The notes: generated by a model not told the origin, from the letters alone. DNA of 22,445 nucleotides from an uncultured Sulfurovum sp. (GCA_947313765.1 CAMZNQ010000315.1:1-22445), one strand, 5' to 3'; positions 1 through 7,694 are shown, numbered from the stretch's first letter. A program made the numbers and translations.

Positions 1-518
1 GCTAAACCTGTAATACCTGGTGCAACACGATGTCTATCATGATAGTTTGGAATTATTTTTTCATAATCTTTCACTAAAATATCCCACTCTGCTCTAGGTC
101 CAATAAGATGCATTTCACCTTTTAGAACATTAAGAAGTTGAGGAAGCTCATCAATACGCATCTTACGCATAGTATTTCCAAAAGGAAAAATTCTATTATC
201 ATTATCTTGTGTATAAGGGTTAAATTTACTATCAACATGCATACTTCTAAATTTGTAACATGTAAATGGTTTACCATTCAGTCCTATACGAGATTGTTTA
301 AAAAATATTGGGCCAGGAGACTCTTTTTTTATTCTAAAAATAGTATACAAAATTATAGGTAGAGAAACCAACAATAGTAAACCACCAACTATAAAGTCTA
401 TTACTCTTTTTTGAAATAGTTGTTTTTGTGTATATCTTAAAAAAGTGTTTTTATTAATAATCTCTTTTTTAGATACTTGTTTTAATATCTTTATCTTTTT
501 TGCTACAGGATAAATCAT
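1..518 (-). CDS. Bacterial sugar transferase (polyprenyl-phosphate hexose-1-phosphate transferase), partial at window edge
   Basis: Read on the minus strand from ATG at 518, this gives about 172 residues and then leaves the window. The protein has a short N-terminal segment of about 37 residues, one hydrophobic segment (IDFIVGGLLLLVSLPIILY) and then family hallmarks: ESPGPIFFKQ with RIGLNGKPF, RMRKMRIDELPQLLNVLKGE, LIGPRAE and, at the edge, HRVAPGITGLA. These match the catalytic domain of the PglC/WcaJ/PssY family (PF02397), which moves a sugar-1-phosphate to undecaprenyl phosphate at the cytoplasmic membrane to start a capsule, O-antigen or exopolysaccharide unit. A GGAGAG Shine-Dalgarno lies just upstream, and an in-frame TAG five codons before the ATG rules out a longer N-terminus, so the four-helix region of WcaJ-type enzymes is absent. 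The sugar specificity cannot be read. Confidence 0.92.
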   Translation of the reverse strand, partial: MIYPVAKKIKILKQVSKKEIINKNTFLRYTQKQLFQKRVIDFIVGGLLLLVSLPIILYTIFRIKKESPGPIFFKQSRIGLNGKPFTCYKFRSMHVDSKFNPYTQDNDNRIFPFGNTMRKMRIDELPQLLNVLKGEMHLIGPRAEWDILVKDYEKIIPNYHDRHRVAPGITGL

Positions 519-567
519 AATTCTCTCCAATTCCTAAATATTTCTAATTTTATAAAACTCTATTTAC

Positions 568-651
568 TTAAATAGATAGTCCTTTTTTATTTTTAAAAAA
601 CAAAGCTACAATAGCATAATAACAGAAAAATATTAAAACATTAATTAACAT
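568..651 (-). CDS. Possible 27-residue hydrophobic peptide or decayed fragment
   Basis: A minus-strand ATG at 651 opens 27 codons, mostly hydrophobic (LINVLIFFCYYAIVALFF) with a basic tail NKKG. It lies upstream of the sugar transferase and on the opposite strand to the promoter of the gene at 710. There is no clear ribosome binding site. It could be a small membrane peptide, the remnant of a membrane gene, or chance in AT-rich DNA. The rest of the 519-709 gap shows nothing beyond promoters. Confidence 0.15.
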   Translation of the reverse strand: MLINVLIFFCYYAIVALFFKNKKGLSI

Positions 652-671
652 TTGAGAATATCTATCTTTTA

Positions 672-680
672 TGTTATAAT
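672..680 (+). promoter_or_regulatory. Extended -10 promoter for the DUF2334 gene
   Basis: TGTTATAAT is a perfect -10 hexamer preceded by TG, the usual sigma-70 form in Campylobacterota, where the -35 is poorly conserved. It lies 30 bases before the ATG at 710, and an AAGAG ribosome binding site lies between them. Confidence 0.6.
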
Positions 681-709
681 TTTTCAAAATTAAATAGATA
701 AGAGATAAA

Positions 710-1456
710 ATGTTTAGTAAATATATAATTAGATTAGATGATGCATGTCCAACAATGAATGGTAGAAATTGGAAAAGAGTAGAAAAACTATTAAATAGTT
801 ATGATATAAAGCCTATTGTTGCCGTTATTCCAAATAATAAAGACCCAAAACTTATGATTGATAAAGTTAATAAAGAGTTTTGGAGAGAGGTAAAGAGGTG
901 GCAAGATAAAAAATGGGATATAGCTCTACATGGTTTTGAACATAGATATGTGACAAAAGAGAGAAGCCTTGTTCCCATTAATGAATACTCTGAATTTGCA
1001 GGATTACCATTAGATAAACAGAAAGATAAAATAAGAGAGGCTATAAATATATTTAAGCAACATAATATAAATTGTAATATTTGGGTAGCCCCTGCACACT
1101 CATTTGATAAAAATACTATTAAAGCCTTAAAAGATGAGAGTAATATAGATATTATATCTGATGGTATTGCTTGGTCTCCATATTATCAGTATGATATGCA
1201 CTGGATTCCTCAACAACTTTGGAAACCTAGAGAGATGCCTTTTGGGGTATGGACTATCTGTTACCACCCTGATGAGATGAAAGATAAAGATTTTGAAATA
1301 TTAGAAAATTTTTTGGAGAAAAACTCTAAAAAATTTACATCCATTAATAAACTAAAACTAAATAAAAATCCTAAAAGCTTTTTAGAAAAAGCTTTTGAAA
1401 AGATATATTGGAAAATTCTAGCAATAAAGAAGAGAAAAAAGAAAATAGCCTCTTAA
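710..1456 (+). CDS. DUF2334-type polysaccharide deacetylase-like protein
   Basis: This 248-residue protein has no signal peptide. Near the N-terminus IIRLDDACPTM carries the paired aspartates of the deacetylase fold, followed by PIVAVIPNN, then DIALHGFEHRYVT with the two histidines of the metal site (HGxxH), and WVAPAHSFDKNT in the second half. This order matches DUF2334 (PF10096), a branch of the NodB/carbohydrate esterase 4 superfamily often found in capsule and O-antigen loci. The residues suggest metal-dependent removal of an acyl group from a sugar, but the substrate is unknown. The last 25 residues are lysine-rich. It is divergent from the sugar transferase, which supports a role in surface glycan synthesis or modification. 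Confidence 0.8.
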   Translation: MFSKYIIRLDDACPTMNGRNWKRVEKLLNSYDIKPIVAVIPNNKDPKLMIDKVNKEFWREVKRWQDKKWDIALHGFEHRYVTKERSLVPINEYSEFAGLPLDKQKDKIREAINIFKQHNINCNIWVAPAHSFDKNTIKALKDESNIDIISDGIAWSPYYQYDMHWIPQQLWKPREMPFGVWTICYHPDEMKDKDFEILENFLEKNSKKFTSINKLKLNKNPKSFLEKAFEKIYWKILAIKKRKKKIAS

Positions 1457-1465
1457 ATTTAAGAG
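1450..1465. repeat. Perfect 16-bp palindrome over the stop codon
   Basis: CTCTTAAATTTAAGAG reads the same on both strands and includes the TAA stop of the preceding gene (1454-1456). As RNA it could form a short hairpin, or the DNA could bind a dimeric protein. No T-tract follows, so it is not a standard terminator. Confidence 0.5.
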
Positions 1466-1487
1466 TATGAAGATGGAGAGATGATGG

Positions 1488-1513
1488 GGTAGTTTAGGAT
1501 GGAGCAAACTACT
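1488..1513 (+). other. Hairpin between the DUF2334 and dmsBC-like genes
   Basis: GGTAGTTT (1488-1495) pairs with AAACTACT (1506-1513) with one G-T pair, around a 10-base loop. The surrounding 150-base gap also holds the preceding palindrome. It may act as a weak terminator or an mRNA end; there is no strong T-run directly after it. Confidence 0.35.
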
Positions 1514-1539
1514 CATTTGTCTAAAAATCATACAATTAA

Positions 1540-1548
1540 TGATACAAT
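1540..1548 (+). promoter_or_regulatory. Candidate extended -10 for the DmsB-DmsC fusion gene
   Basis: TGATACAAT is one mismatch from TGnTATAAT and lies 60 bases before the start at 1608. A second ATACAATT just upstream repeats the element. A strong AGGGGAG ribosome binding site follows at 1596-1602. Confidence 0.35.
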
Positions 1549-1607
1549 TTTTCTCTTTTTTAAAGTATTATCAAAAGAAATAGAGTAAATAAAAAAGGGG
1601 AGATTTA

Positions 1608-3200
1608 ATGTCAAATGCTTCAACACCACTAGATAGTTTTATAAACCATAAGGCCGAAACAGGAATGCAGTGTGGTAACTATAGTATAGATGTACCAGAG
1701 CTTAAAGAGGGAGAGCAGTACCGTTTTCACTTTGATGCTACGGCTTGTGTGGGGTGTCACTGTTGTGAAGCTGCATGTAATGAGTTGCAAAATAACCCTG
1801 CTGAAGTTAAATGGAGAAGAGTTGGAGAGATGGAGGGTGGGGTTTTTCCTAATGTATCTCAACTCTTTAACTCAATGTCGTGTAATCACTGTATTGACCC
1901 CGAATGTCTTAGGGGTTGTCCTACCAACTCTTATGTAAAATTTGAAGATAATGGTATTGTTTGGCATGATGATGATAGTTGTATAGGTTGTCAATATTGT
2001 ACATGGAACTGTCCTTATGAAGTACCTGTAATGAATTACGATAGAGGAATTGTAACAAAGTGTGATATGTGTCATGATAAACTAGCTGTTGGTGAAACTC
2101 CTGCTTGTGTTCAAGCGTGTCCTGCTGGGGCAATTGAGATAGAGGTGGTGCATAAAGAGGAGTGGATAAAGTATGGAATGGAGAAAGAGGGGGTAGCACC
2201 TCATCTACCAGATATATCTATTACTAAACCTACAACAAGATATACTCTACCTGAAAATATGCCAGAGTATCGACCTGCTGATGAAAGATTATTGAAACCT
2301 GCACATGCAGAGTTACCTTTAGTCTTTATGACTGTTCTTACTCAAATATCTTTGGGTGCATTTTTAGCTCTATTTTTAGGTCAAATACTCTTTAGTCTAG
2401 GGTTTAATCTACCTAAACCAACACTTGCTATGGCGATTATGGCATTTCTTCCATCGGCTATTGGTCTACCTCTATCTGCTCTACATCTAGGTCGCCCTAT
2501 TTTGGCAATGACTGCAATGAAAAACTGGAGAACCTCTTGGCTATCTCGTGAAGCCATTGCATTGGGGGTTTATACTGGTTTAGCCTCGGTTGTTGCAGGA
2601 ATGTACTTTTTAAATATAGAAGGATTTACACTTATATCTGTTATGTTTCTAACTTTAGCTCTTGGAGTCTATGGTATTTACGCTCAATCTATGATTTATA
2701 GAGTAAGAGCTAGACCAGCATGGGATAGAAAATCTACTACAAAGCGTTTCTTTGGTTCAGGATATATTGGATTTTTACTAATCTCTCTACTTCTTCTAAC
2801 AAGCAATGGTGGAGCAGGTGCAACTGTACTTTTAGCTGTATCTCTCTTGGCAGGAATGGCACAAATGCTAATTATATATGAAGAGGTTCTCTTCTATAGA
2901 CACTTAGATAAAGATGGAGATTTATACTACCAACTAAACAGAACAAGAATTCTTCTACAAGATACTTTTGGTAAAGTTAAAAAGTTTAGACTCTATTCTC
3001 TTATAGTATCTGCTCTTATCTTTCCTCTTACATCTATTCTATTTACATCAAGTGGTCTTCATGCTTTAGCCATAACAGTTTTAGTGGTAGCCATTATAGG
3101 TTCACTACTCTCTGAATTAGCAGGTAGATATCTATTTTATAGAACTGTTGTTCCTTTAGGATTGGCAGGTAACTTTTTTGCTGGAAATCAGAGACATTAA
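1608..3200 (+). CDS. Fused DmsB-like [4Fe-4S] protein and DmsC-like membrane anchor
   Basis: The 530-residue protein joins two subunits that are separate in DMSO reductases. Residues about 35-185 hold four cysteine clusters of the DmsB/NrfC type: CVGCHCCEAAC, CNHCIDPECLRGCP, CIGCQYCTWNCP and CDMCHD with ACVQACP. Residues about 233-525 match the DmsC anchor, with ELPLVFMTVLTQ, SALHLGRPILA and SWLSRE and eight hydrophobic segments. Such modules carry electrons between menaquinone and a molybdopterin oxidoreductase that reduces DMSO, sulfur, selenate or similar acceptors. There is no catalytic subunit, maturation chaperone or Tat signal here. Arg/Lys-rich loops follow helices 2, 4 and 6, which by the positive-inside rule would place the Fe-S domain in the cytoplasm. 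The start is fixed by AGGGGAG six bases before the ATG. Confidence 0.9.
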   Translation: MSNASTPLDSFINHKAETGMQCGNYSIDVPELKEGEQYRFHFDATACVGCHCCEAACNELQNNPAEVKWRRVGEMEGGVFPNVSQLFNSMSCNHCIDPECLRGCPTNSYVKFEDNGIVWHDDDSCIGCQYCTWNCPYEVPVMNYDRGIVTKCDMCHDKLAVGETPACVQACPAGAIEIEVVHKEEWIKYGMEKEGVAPHLPDISITKPTTRYTLPENMPEYRPADERLLKPAHAELPLVFMTVLTQISLGAFLALFLGQILFSLGFNLPKPTLAMAIMAFLPSAIGLPLSALHLGRPILAMTAMKNWRTSWLSREAIALGVYTGLASVVAGMYFLNIEGFTLISVMFLTLALGVYGIYAQSMIYRVRARPAWDRKSTTKRFFGSGYIGFLLISLLLLTSNGGAGATVLLAVSLLAGMAQMLIIYEEVLFYRHLDKDGDLYYQLNRTRILLQDTFGKVKKFRLYSLIVSALIFPLTSILFTSSGLHALAITVLVVAIIGSLLSELAGRYLFYRTVVPLGLAGNFFAGNQRH

Positions 3201-3220
3201 GAGATTGTTCTAATCTTTTA

Positions 3221-3229
3221 TGCTATAAC
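3221..3229 (+). promoter_or_regulatory. Extended -10 for the ankyrin gene
   Basis: TGCTATAAC lies in the 62-base gap after the fused dms gene and 33 bases before the next ATG, so the ankyrin gene probably has its own promoter besides any read-through. Confidence 0.4.
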
Positions 3230-3262
3230 TTAGTTAAATCAGATAAAAAAGGTCTTAATTAG

Positions 3263-3889
3263 ATGGAAGAGTTAGCAGAAGCTATTGAGAATGATAGTAT
3301 TGTAAAAGTAAGAGCATTATGTAAAGCAGGTGTAGACCTTACTGAGCCTATTGATGCAGGGTTAGAGTATGGGCTAGAAGACCCTGACAATATGCCTGTA
3401 CTATTTTATGCTATTCGTAAATATGCCTCCATAGAACTTATTGAAGTTCTCCTAGAGTATGGTTGTGATATTAGAGAGATTGATGAAGATGGATTAAGTG
3501 CTATTGATATTGCAATCAAATTTAAGCGTGAAGATATTGTAAAATTTTGTGTAGATAGAGGAATGAGTGTAAATGATACAAGTCGTCCAAGTGGTATTAC
3601 ACCTATTGTTTTAGCCTCTTGTTTCAACAATACCTCAATGGTAGAACTACTTATTGGCTTTGGTGCAGATGTGAATGGAAAAGATAATAATGGAATGAGT
3701 GCCAAAGATTATGCAAAAAAATTGGGACAAAAGAAGATGGTTATCTTTCTCCATGAACGTGGTGCAAGACACAATAGATACCGTGAAGAGGGAGAGCCTC
3801 AAATCCAAAAGAGTGTTGAGACTCATAAACAAGGAGATATGAATAATCGCCAAGCTCCAACAGATGATATGGGGTTTGACTCAATTTAA
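3263..3889 (+). CDS. Ankyrin-repeat protein
   Basis: The 208-residue protein has no signal peptide. Ankyrin repeats of about 33 residues can be followed from about residue 45 to 170, with the pattern VLFYAIR..IELIEVLLEYGCDI, DGLSAIDIAIKF..DIVKFCVDRGMSV, GITPIVLASC..MVELLIGFGADVN and NGMSAKDYAKKL..MVIFLHERGA. A degenerate repeat probably starts at residue 3. The tail of about 35 residues is polar and probably disordered. Ankyrin repeats bind proteins, and no partner can be named. It follows the dms fusion on the same strand, so it might aid that complex, but the gap carries a promoter-like site and the link is only positional. Confidence 0.85.
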   Translation: MEELAEAIENDSIVKVRALCKAGVDLTEPIDAGLEYGLEDPDNMPVLFYAIRKYASIELIEVLLEYGCDIREIDEDGLSAIDIAIKFKREDIVKFCVDRGMSVNDTSRPSGITPIVLASCFNNTSMVELLIGFGADVNGKDNNGMSAKDYAKKLGQKKMVIFLHERGARHNRYREEGEPQIQKSVETHKQGDMNNRQAPTDDMGFDSI

Positions 3890-3901
3890 TTTAAAATATT
3901 T

Positions 3902-3929
3902 TATTACACCATTTTAGAAAGGTGTAATA
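3902..3929. terminator. Bidirectional hairpin between convergent genes
   Basis: TATTACACC (3902-3910) pairs perfectly with GGTGTAATA (3921-3929) over a 10-base loop. It lies between the convergent ankyrin and AMIN genes and includes the last codons and TTA (stop complement, 3914-3916) of the AMIN gene. The T/A-rich flanks are compatible with termination in both directions. Confidence 0.6.
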
Positions 3930-4597
3930 TCAATAATCAATCTAGCAGGATTTTTATAGGCATAAGATTTTACTTTAGCCGAATCTCTTAGTTTGATTGA
4001 AAAGTTAAATTCACTATCATATATATATTCTCCTCTGTAAATCTTTTCAACAATACTCTTTTTTGAAAAATTTGGAATTTTTGCTGAAAAACCACTATAT
4101 CCATTTAATGTTACAGATATCATATCTGTTTCAGGATTATGCTCAAGATTGTATTTGCCTACTTTTGTAGCCTTTTTATTATCTTTATATATGTCAAAAA
4201 CTAAACGTGTATATGTGTCATGATAACCTACTCTAATAGATTTAATATTTAATCCATCAGTTATATTTTCATTACTAAAAGATGACTCCTCTTTTGAAGT
4301 ATACTTTTTATTATTTTCTATATAACTACTATCTTCCTCTAAAATATCACTATTTAGAGGATTCTCTGGGTCATACTTATGATTAACAGATTTACCACCC
4401 TCTTCTATGTATGACTTTTTAGTTAACTGAGTTTCAGATTTTTTATCTCTATCCTCAATTAGATTTAGAATAGATTCATCTATCTTCTTTAACTCTTTTT
4501 TTCCATCTATTTTTGTATCATTCTTATCATATCTAGTTCCTGTCTCACACCCAACACCTAAAAGTAAAATAGTTAACGATAGAGCAATAGTTTTCAT
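3914..4597 (-). CDS. AMIN-domain lipoprotein
   Basis: The chosen start at 4597 gives 227 residues beginning MKTIALSLTILLLGVGCETG, a type II signal peptide with lipidated Cys17. An AAGGA ribosome binding site lies before this ATG; an upstream in-frame start at 4645 would put 16 unlikely residues before the signal and overlap the kinase gene. Residues about 20-115 are polar, Lys/Asp/Ser-rich and probably disordered. Residues about 116-227 form an AMIN domain (PF11741 type): IKSIRVGYHDTYTRLVFDI, then SVTLNGYSGF, and PARLIIDITPF at the end. AMIN domains target proteins to the envelope and bind peptidoglycan or secretin-type assemblies. It is the second gene of a leftward pair with the histidine kinase 34 bases upstream, so it may report on or respond to envelope state. 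Confidence 0.85.
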   Translation of the reverse strand: MKTIALSLTILLLGVGCETGTRYDKNDTKIDGKKELKKIDESILNLIEDRDKKSETQLTKKSYIEEGGKSVNHKYDPENPLNSDILEEDSSYIENNKKYTSKEESSFSNENITDGLNIKSIRVGYHDTYTRLVFDIYKDNKKATKVGKYNLEHNPETDMISVTLNGYSGFSAKIPNFSKKSIVEKIYRGEYIYDSEFNFSIKLRDSAKVKSYAYKNPARLIIDITPF

Positions 4598-4631
4598 AGC
4601 AATCCTTTTTTTAATAATATAAAAAAACATA

Positions 4632-5459
4632 TTATATTTTAACATTAATCAAATTAAACTTGACCTCTGTTCCCTTCCCTTTTTCAGAATAGATGCGTAT
4701 TTTAATATTTTCATCATCACAGTAAGCTTTAACTAACGATAGACCAATTCCATCTCCAGATATATGATTATCTGATTGATAGTATCTATCATAAATCTTT
4801 ACTAGTTCAAGTTCATCCATTCCAATACCTCTATCTTTTATGGTTAAAATATTATTTTCTAGTTTTATTGTGATAGGTTTATCTTTTTGTGAATACTTCA
4901 TGGCATTAATTAATACATTGTCTATCATCTTTTCAAATCCTATCTTATCTACATATATATTACATGGTGGAATGTATATAACAAAAGGGTTTCTATCTAA
5001 AGTTTTAAGTGCCTCAACCCTCTCCTCTATCAATAACACCAAATCAAAACTCTCTTTCTCTATATCTTCTATCTCTCTTTTTATACTATATATTAGCTCT
5101 GAATATAATCTCTCTAACCTTTTTGAGGAGTTCTCTATTCGCTCTATACGTTTAATGCCCTTTTCATTATCTTTTAGACTACGTCTTAACATAGTTGTGT
5201 TTGCTTTGATTGTAGAGAGAGGAATATTTAACTCATGTAAAATCTCTTTTGTTAAATGTAGTAGATTTTCATCTATCTTAAACTTTTCACTCAAAATATA
5301 AGAGTTTAAACTATAACCCAATGAGAGAGATAGAGCTATCAAAATAGTTAAAATAATATATATGTCAATACTATTTTTCAAAAGGATATAATATATAACT
5401 CCTAAAAAGATAAGAGAAACAAGGTAAATAAGAGTAGCTATCCATATCTGTTTTTTCAT
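4632..5459 (-). CDS. Sensor histidine kinase with minimal sensor, no response regulator nearby
   Basis: From ATG at 5459 this is 275 residues; an in-frame GTG at 5489 would add 10, and neither start has a clear ribosome binding site. Two hydrophobic helices (about 5-28 and 34-55) are separated by only a few residues, so there is no periplasmic sensing domain, a layout typical of intramembrane-sensing kinases. No HAMP domain is seen. The H-box EILHELNIPLSTIKAN carries the phosphorylated His75. The ATP-binding part has an N-box (NVLINAMKYSQ), G1 (IKDRGIGMDE) and G2 (GDGIGLSLVKAY). No response regulator lies in the window. The gene is divergent from the copper-type receptor and upstream of the AMIN lipoprotein, so control of either is a reasonable inference but not shown. 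Confidence 0.9.
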   Translation of the reverse strand: MKKQIWIATLIYLVSLIFLGVIYYILLKNSIDIYIILTILIALSLSLGYSLNSYILSEKFKIDENLLHLTKEILHELNIPLSTIKANTTMLRRSLKDNEKGIKRIERIENSSKRLERLYSELIYSIKREIEDIEKESFDLVLLIEERVEALKTLDRNPFVIYIPPCNIYVDKIGFEKMIDNVLINAMKYSQKDKPITIKLENNILTIKDRGIGMDELELVKIYDRYYQSDNHISGDGIGLSLVKAYCDDENIKIRIYSEKGKGTEVKFNLINVKI

Positions 5460-5482
5460 CAAAATATAATATCTATAATTTA

Positions 5483-5514
5483 TTAACACTAAATTAACAC
5501 AACTAATATAGAAT
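5483..5514 (+). promoter_or_regulatory. Direct-repeat operator and -10 for the TonB receptor gene
   Basis: TTAACAC occurs at 5483-5489 and again at 5494-5500, an 11-bp period that places both copies on one face of the helix. This is the usual geometry of OmpR/PhoB-family binding sites. A -10-like TATAGAAT follows at 5507-5514, so the repeats cover the -35 region. The site lies in the divergent spacer between the histidine kinase and the receptor. Confidence 0.4.
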
Positions 5515-5535
5515 TTAATAAAAAAGGGAATATTT

Positions 5536-7533
5536 ATGAAGAGAGTAATTTATCTTTCACTAGTAACCATAAAACTACTTAATGGTGAAGAGATATTGGC
5601 CGATATTAATATCACACAAAAAAGAATTACCACAGAGGTAATTTCTGATGTCTATGGAGAGGAGTTAAAATCTTCTGACCTTGCAGAGGCTTTGAGTCAA
5701 GCAACACCTGCTGTGAACATAATAAGAAGAAGTGGCGTTGCAAACGATATTATCTTTAGAGGTCAAAAAAGAGATAATATCAATGTGGTTGTTGATGGAA
5801 TGAAAATTTATGGAGCATGTAGCAATAGAATGGACCCTCCAACTTCACACATTATGACTCAAAATATTGATAGTCTAAATATCGTAGAGGGTGGCTTTGA
5901 TGTTGAGGATTTTGGAACACTTAGTGGTAAAATTAAGATTAAAACAAGAGAACCAAAAGAGGAGTTTACAGGAGAGATAAATCTAAATGTAGGAAGTTTT
6001 GACTATAAAAAGGCAACACTCTCTGCCTCTGGAGGAATAGGAGAAGATGTAAAAGTTCTATTTTCTGCTTCAGAAGAGCAAGGTGGACAATATGTAGATG
6101 GGAATGGAGATAATTTTTCAGAACAACTTTCCAATCAAGTAGATGGAACTCCTTTAGCAGGAATGAGCTATCTTCCAAATAAATCCAATAGAGATGCCTA
6201 TGAGAGAAAATCTTTTATGGGAAAACTATTTTGGAATATTACAGATGAACAAGAGTTAAAATTGAGCTATACAGCAAATAGAAGTAAAAATATACTCTAC
6301 CCTAGTACACCAATGGATGCTGATTTTGATGATTCAGATTTATATGATGTAGTCTACTCCATAGATAATTTGGGAGATTTATCTAAAAAATTAGAGATTC
6401 AACTCTACCAAACAGAGGTTGAACATCCAATGTCGATTAAGAATAGAAAATCATCAATCAACATAGGTATCATAAAACATGCCTTAACTACAAAGATGAA
6501 AGGAGCAAAAATCAAAAATAGCTTTATGTTAGGAGAGCATAAGCTTATGTTTGGTTTGGATAAGAGTGTAAGAAATTGGGATGGGAAATATTATAAAAAT
6601 GGAGAGCCATTTCCTCTAAAGAGAGTACATAGTATATATGATGTAGATACCAAAAACCAAGCAATATTTCTAAAAGATAGAGTAGATATTGGCTCTTTAA
6701 CCATAGAGAGTGGATTACGATTTGATGACACAACGATAACTCCTTCAGGTAATCAACCATCAAATGATTATAGTGGTTTAATAGGAAATATCTTTGCAAC
6801 ACTAAATGGAGATGATGGCTTGAAATATTATGTAGGTGTGGGGAAATCTACTAGAGTACCTGATGCAAGAGAGTTATACTATGTTAACAAAGAGGGACTT
6901 CAGATAGGAACTTCAAATCTAAATAAGAGTACAAATTATGAGACAGATATTGGTTTTGAAAAGAGTTTTGATAGTGGTAAGATTAAGACAAAAATCTTCT
7001 ATAGTAGGTTAAAAGATTATATCTATTACAATGGATTGAAAAAAGATGGTAGTAACTTTACAAACATTGATGCTACCATCTATGGAGCAGAGGTTAGTGG
7101 TAGTTACTCTGCAACAGATGAACTAATCTTTGATTATGGTCTAGCATATAGTGTTGGGAAGAAAGATGATTTACCAGAAAATCAAAAAGATAGAGATTTA
7201 GCAGATATTAATCCTCTAAAATTAACTCTAGCTATGAATTATGAGTTTGATAGTGCTGTTGCAAAATTAGAGGTTGTAGCACGTGATAGTTGGAATAAGA
7301 TTGATAGTGATAATGGAGAGCAGAAGATAGCTGGTTATGGAGTTTTTAATTTCACATTAGATAAAGAAATAACTGATTCTCTAAATCTAACTTTTGGAGT
7401 AGATAATATATTTGATAAAACATATACGGTATCAAACAGTCAAAAAGATTTAACTCTAGTGGGTGGAGATAAAACTATGTTATTAAATGAGACTGGACGG
7501 TATCTATATTTGAATGGGAGATATACGTTTTAA
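5536..7533 (+). CDS. TonB-dependent outer-membrane receptor, OprC/NosA copper-receptor type
   Basis: The 665-residue protein has a short signal-like N-terminus, a plug domain (about 30-140) and a beta-barrel ending in aromatic RYTF. The plug contains VDGMKIYGACSNRMDPPTSH, which resembles the signature of TonB-dependent copper receptors (OprC of Pseudomonas, NosA). Cys95 and Met99 form the CxxxM half of the OprC copper site, and EHPM supplies His297 and Met299 as the HxM half. The plug region then reads NIVEGGFDVEDFGTLSGKI, and the plug-barrel junction lies near residue 140. Likely role: TonB-powered import of copper, for example for NosZ or haem-copper oxidases. Its start is set by AAAGGGAATATTT before the ATG. 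TonB/ExbBD genes are not in the window. Copper is inferred from motifs; iron-siderophore uptake is less likely. Confidence 0.88.
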   Translation: MKRVIYLSLVTIKLLNGEEILADINITQKRITTEVISDVYGEELKSSDLAEALSQATPAVNIIRRSGVANDIIFRGQKRDNINVVVDGMKIYGACSNRMDPPTSHIMTQNIDSLNIVEGGFDVEDFGTLSGKIKIKTREPKEEFTGEINLNVGSFDYKKATLSASGGIGEDVKVLFSASEEQGGQYVDGNGDNFSEQLSNQVDGTPLAGMSYLPNKSNRDAYERKSFMGKLFWNITDEQELKLSYTANRSKNILYPSTPMDADFDDSDLYDVVYSIDNLGDLSKKLEIQLYQTEVEHPMSIKNRKSSINIGIIKHALTTKMKGAKIKNSFMLGEHKLMFGLDKSVRNWDGKYYKNGEPFPLKRVHSIYDVDTKNQAIFLKDRVDIGSLTIESGLRFDDTTITPSGNQPSNDYSGLIGNIFATLNGDDGLKYYVGVGKSTRVPDARELYYVNKEGLQIGTSNLNKSTNYETDIGFEKSFDSGKIKTKIFYSRLKDYIYYNGLKKDGSNFTNIDATIYGAEVSGSYSATDELIFDYGLAYSVGKKDDLPENQKDRDLADINPLKLTLAMNYEFDSAVAKLEVVARDSWNKIDSDNGEQKIAGYGVFNFTLDKEITDSLNLTFGVDNIFDKTYTVSNSQKDLTLVGGDKTMLLNETGRYLYLNGRYTF

Positions 7534-7644
7534 ATCTATCGTATTTAAATAAAAGTTAAATATATAATGTATACTATATAATAAAGTAAATTTAAATATA
7601 CAAATTTGTTCTAAACAATTTAAGCAATAAAATATATTTTAATA

Positions 7645-7653
7645 TGTTATAAT
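7645..7653 (+). promoter_or_regulatory. Extended -10 promoter for the IPTL-CTERM-like protein gene
   Basis: TGTTATAAT is a perfect TGnTATAAT, 41 bases before the ATG at 7695, followed by the ribosome binding site AAAGGAG at 7684-7690. The 160-base gap from the receptor gene shows no strong terminator hairpin. Confidence 0.6.
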
Positions 7654-7694
7654 GTGTTTGCAATAAAAAGCAACATATTCTTAAAGGAGATAAA

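Noticed and set aside
138..362. Plus-strand open frame in the first 400 bases
   Set aside because: The minus strand encodes the conserved sugar transferase in this interval.
4598..4645. Longer N-terminus for the AMIN lipoprotein starting at 4645
   Set aside because: It would put 16 residues before a proper lipoprotein signal peptide and overlap the kinase gene; the ATG at 4597 has its own AAGGA site.
4840..5301. Plus-strand open frame of 153 codons opposite the histidine kinase
   Set aside because: The minus strand encodes all kinase motifs here; the plus frame has no recognisable domain.
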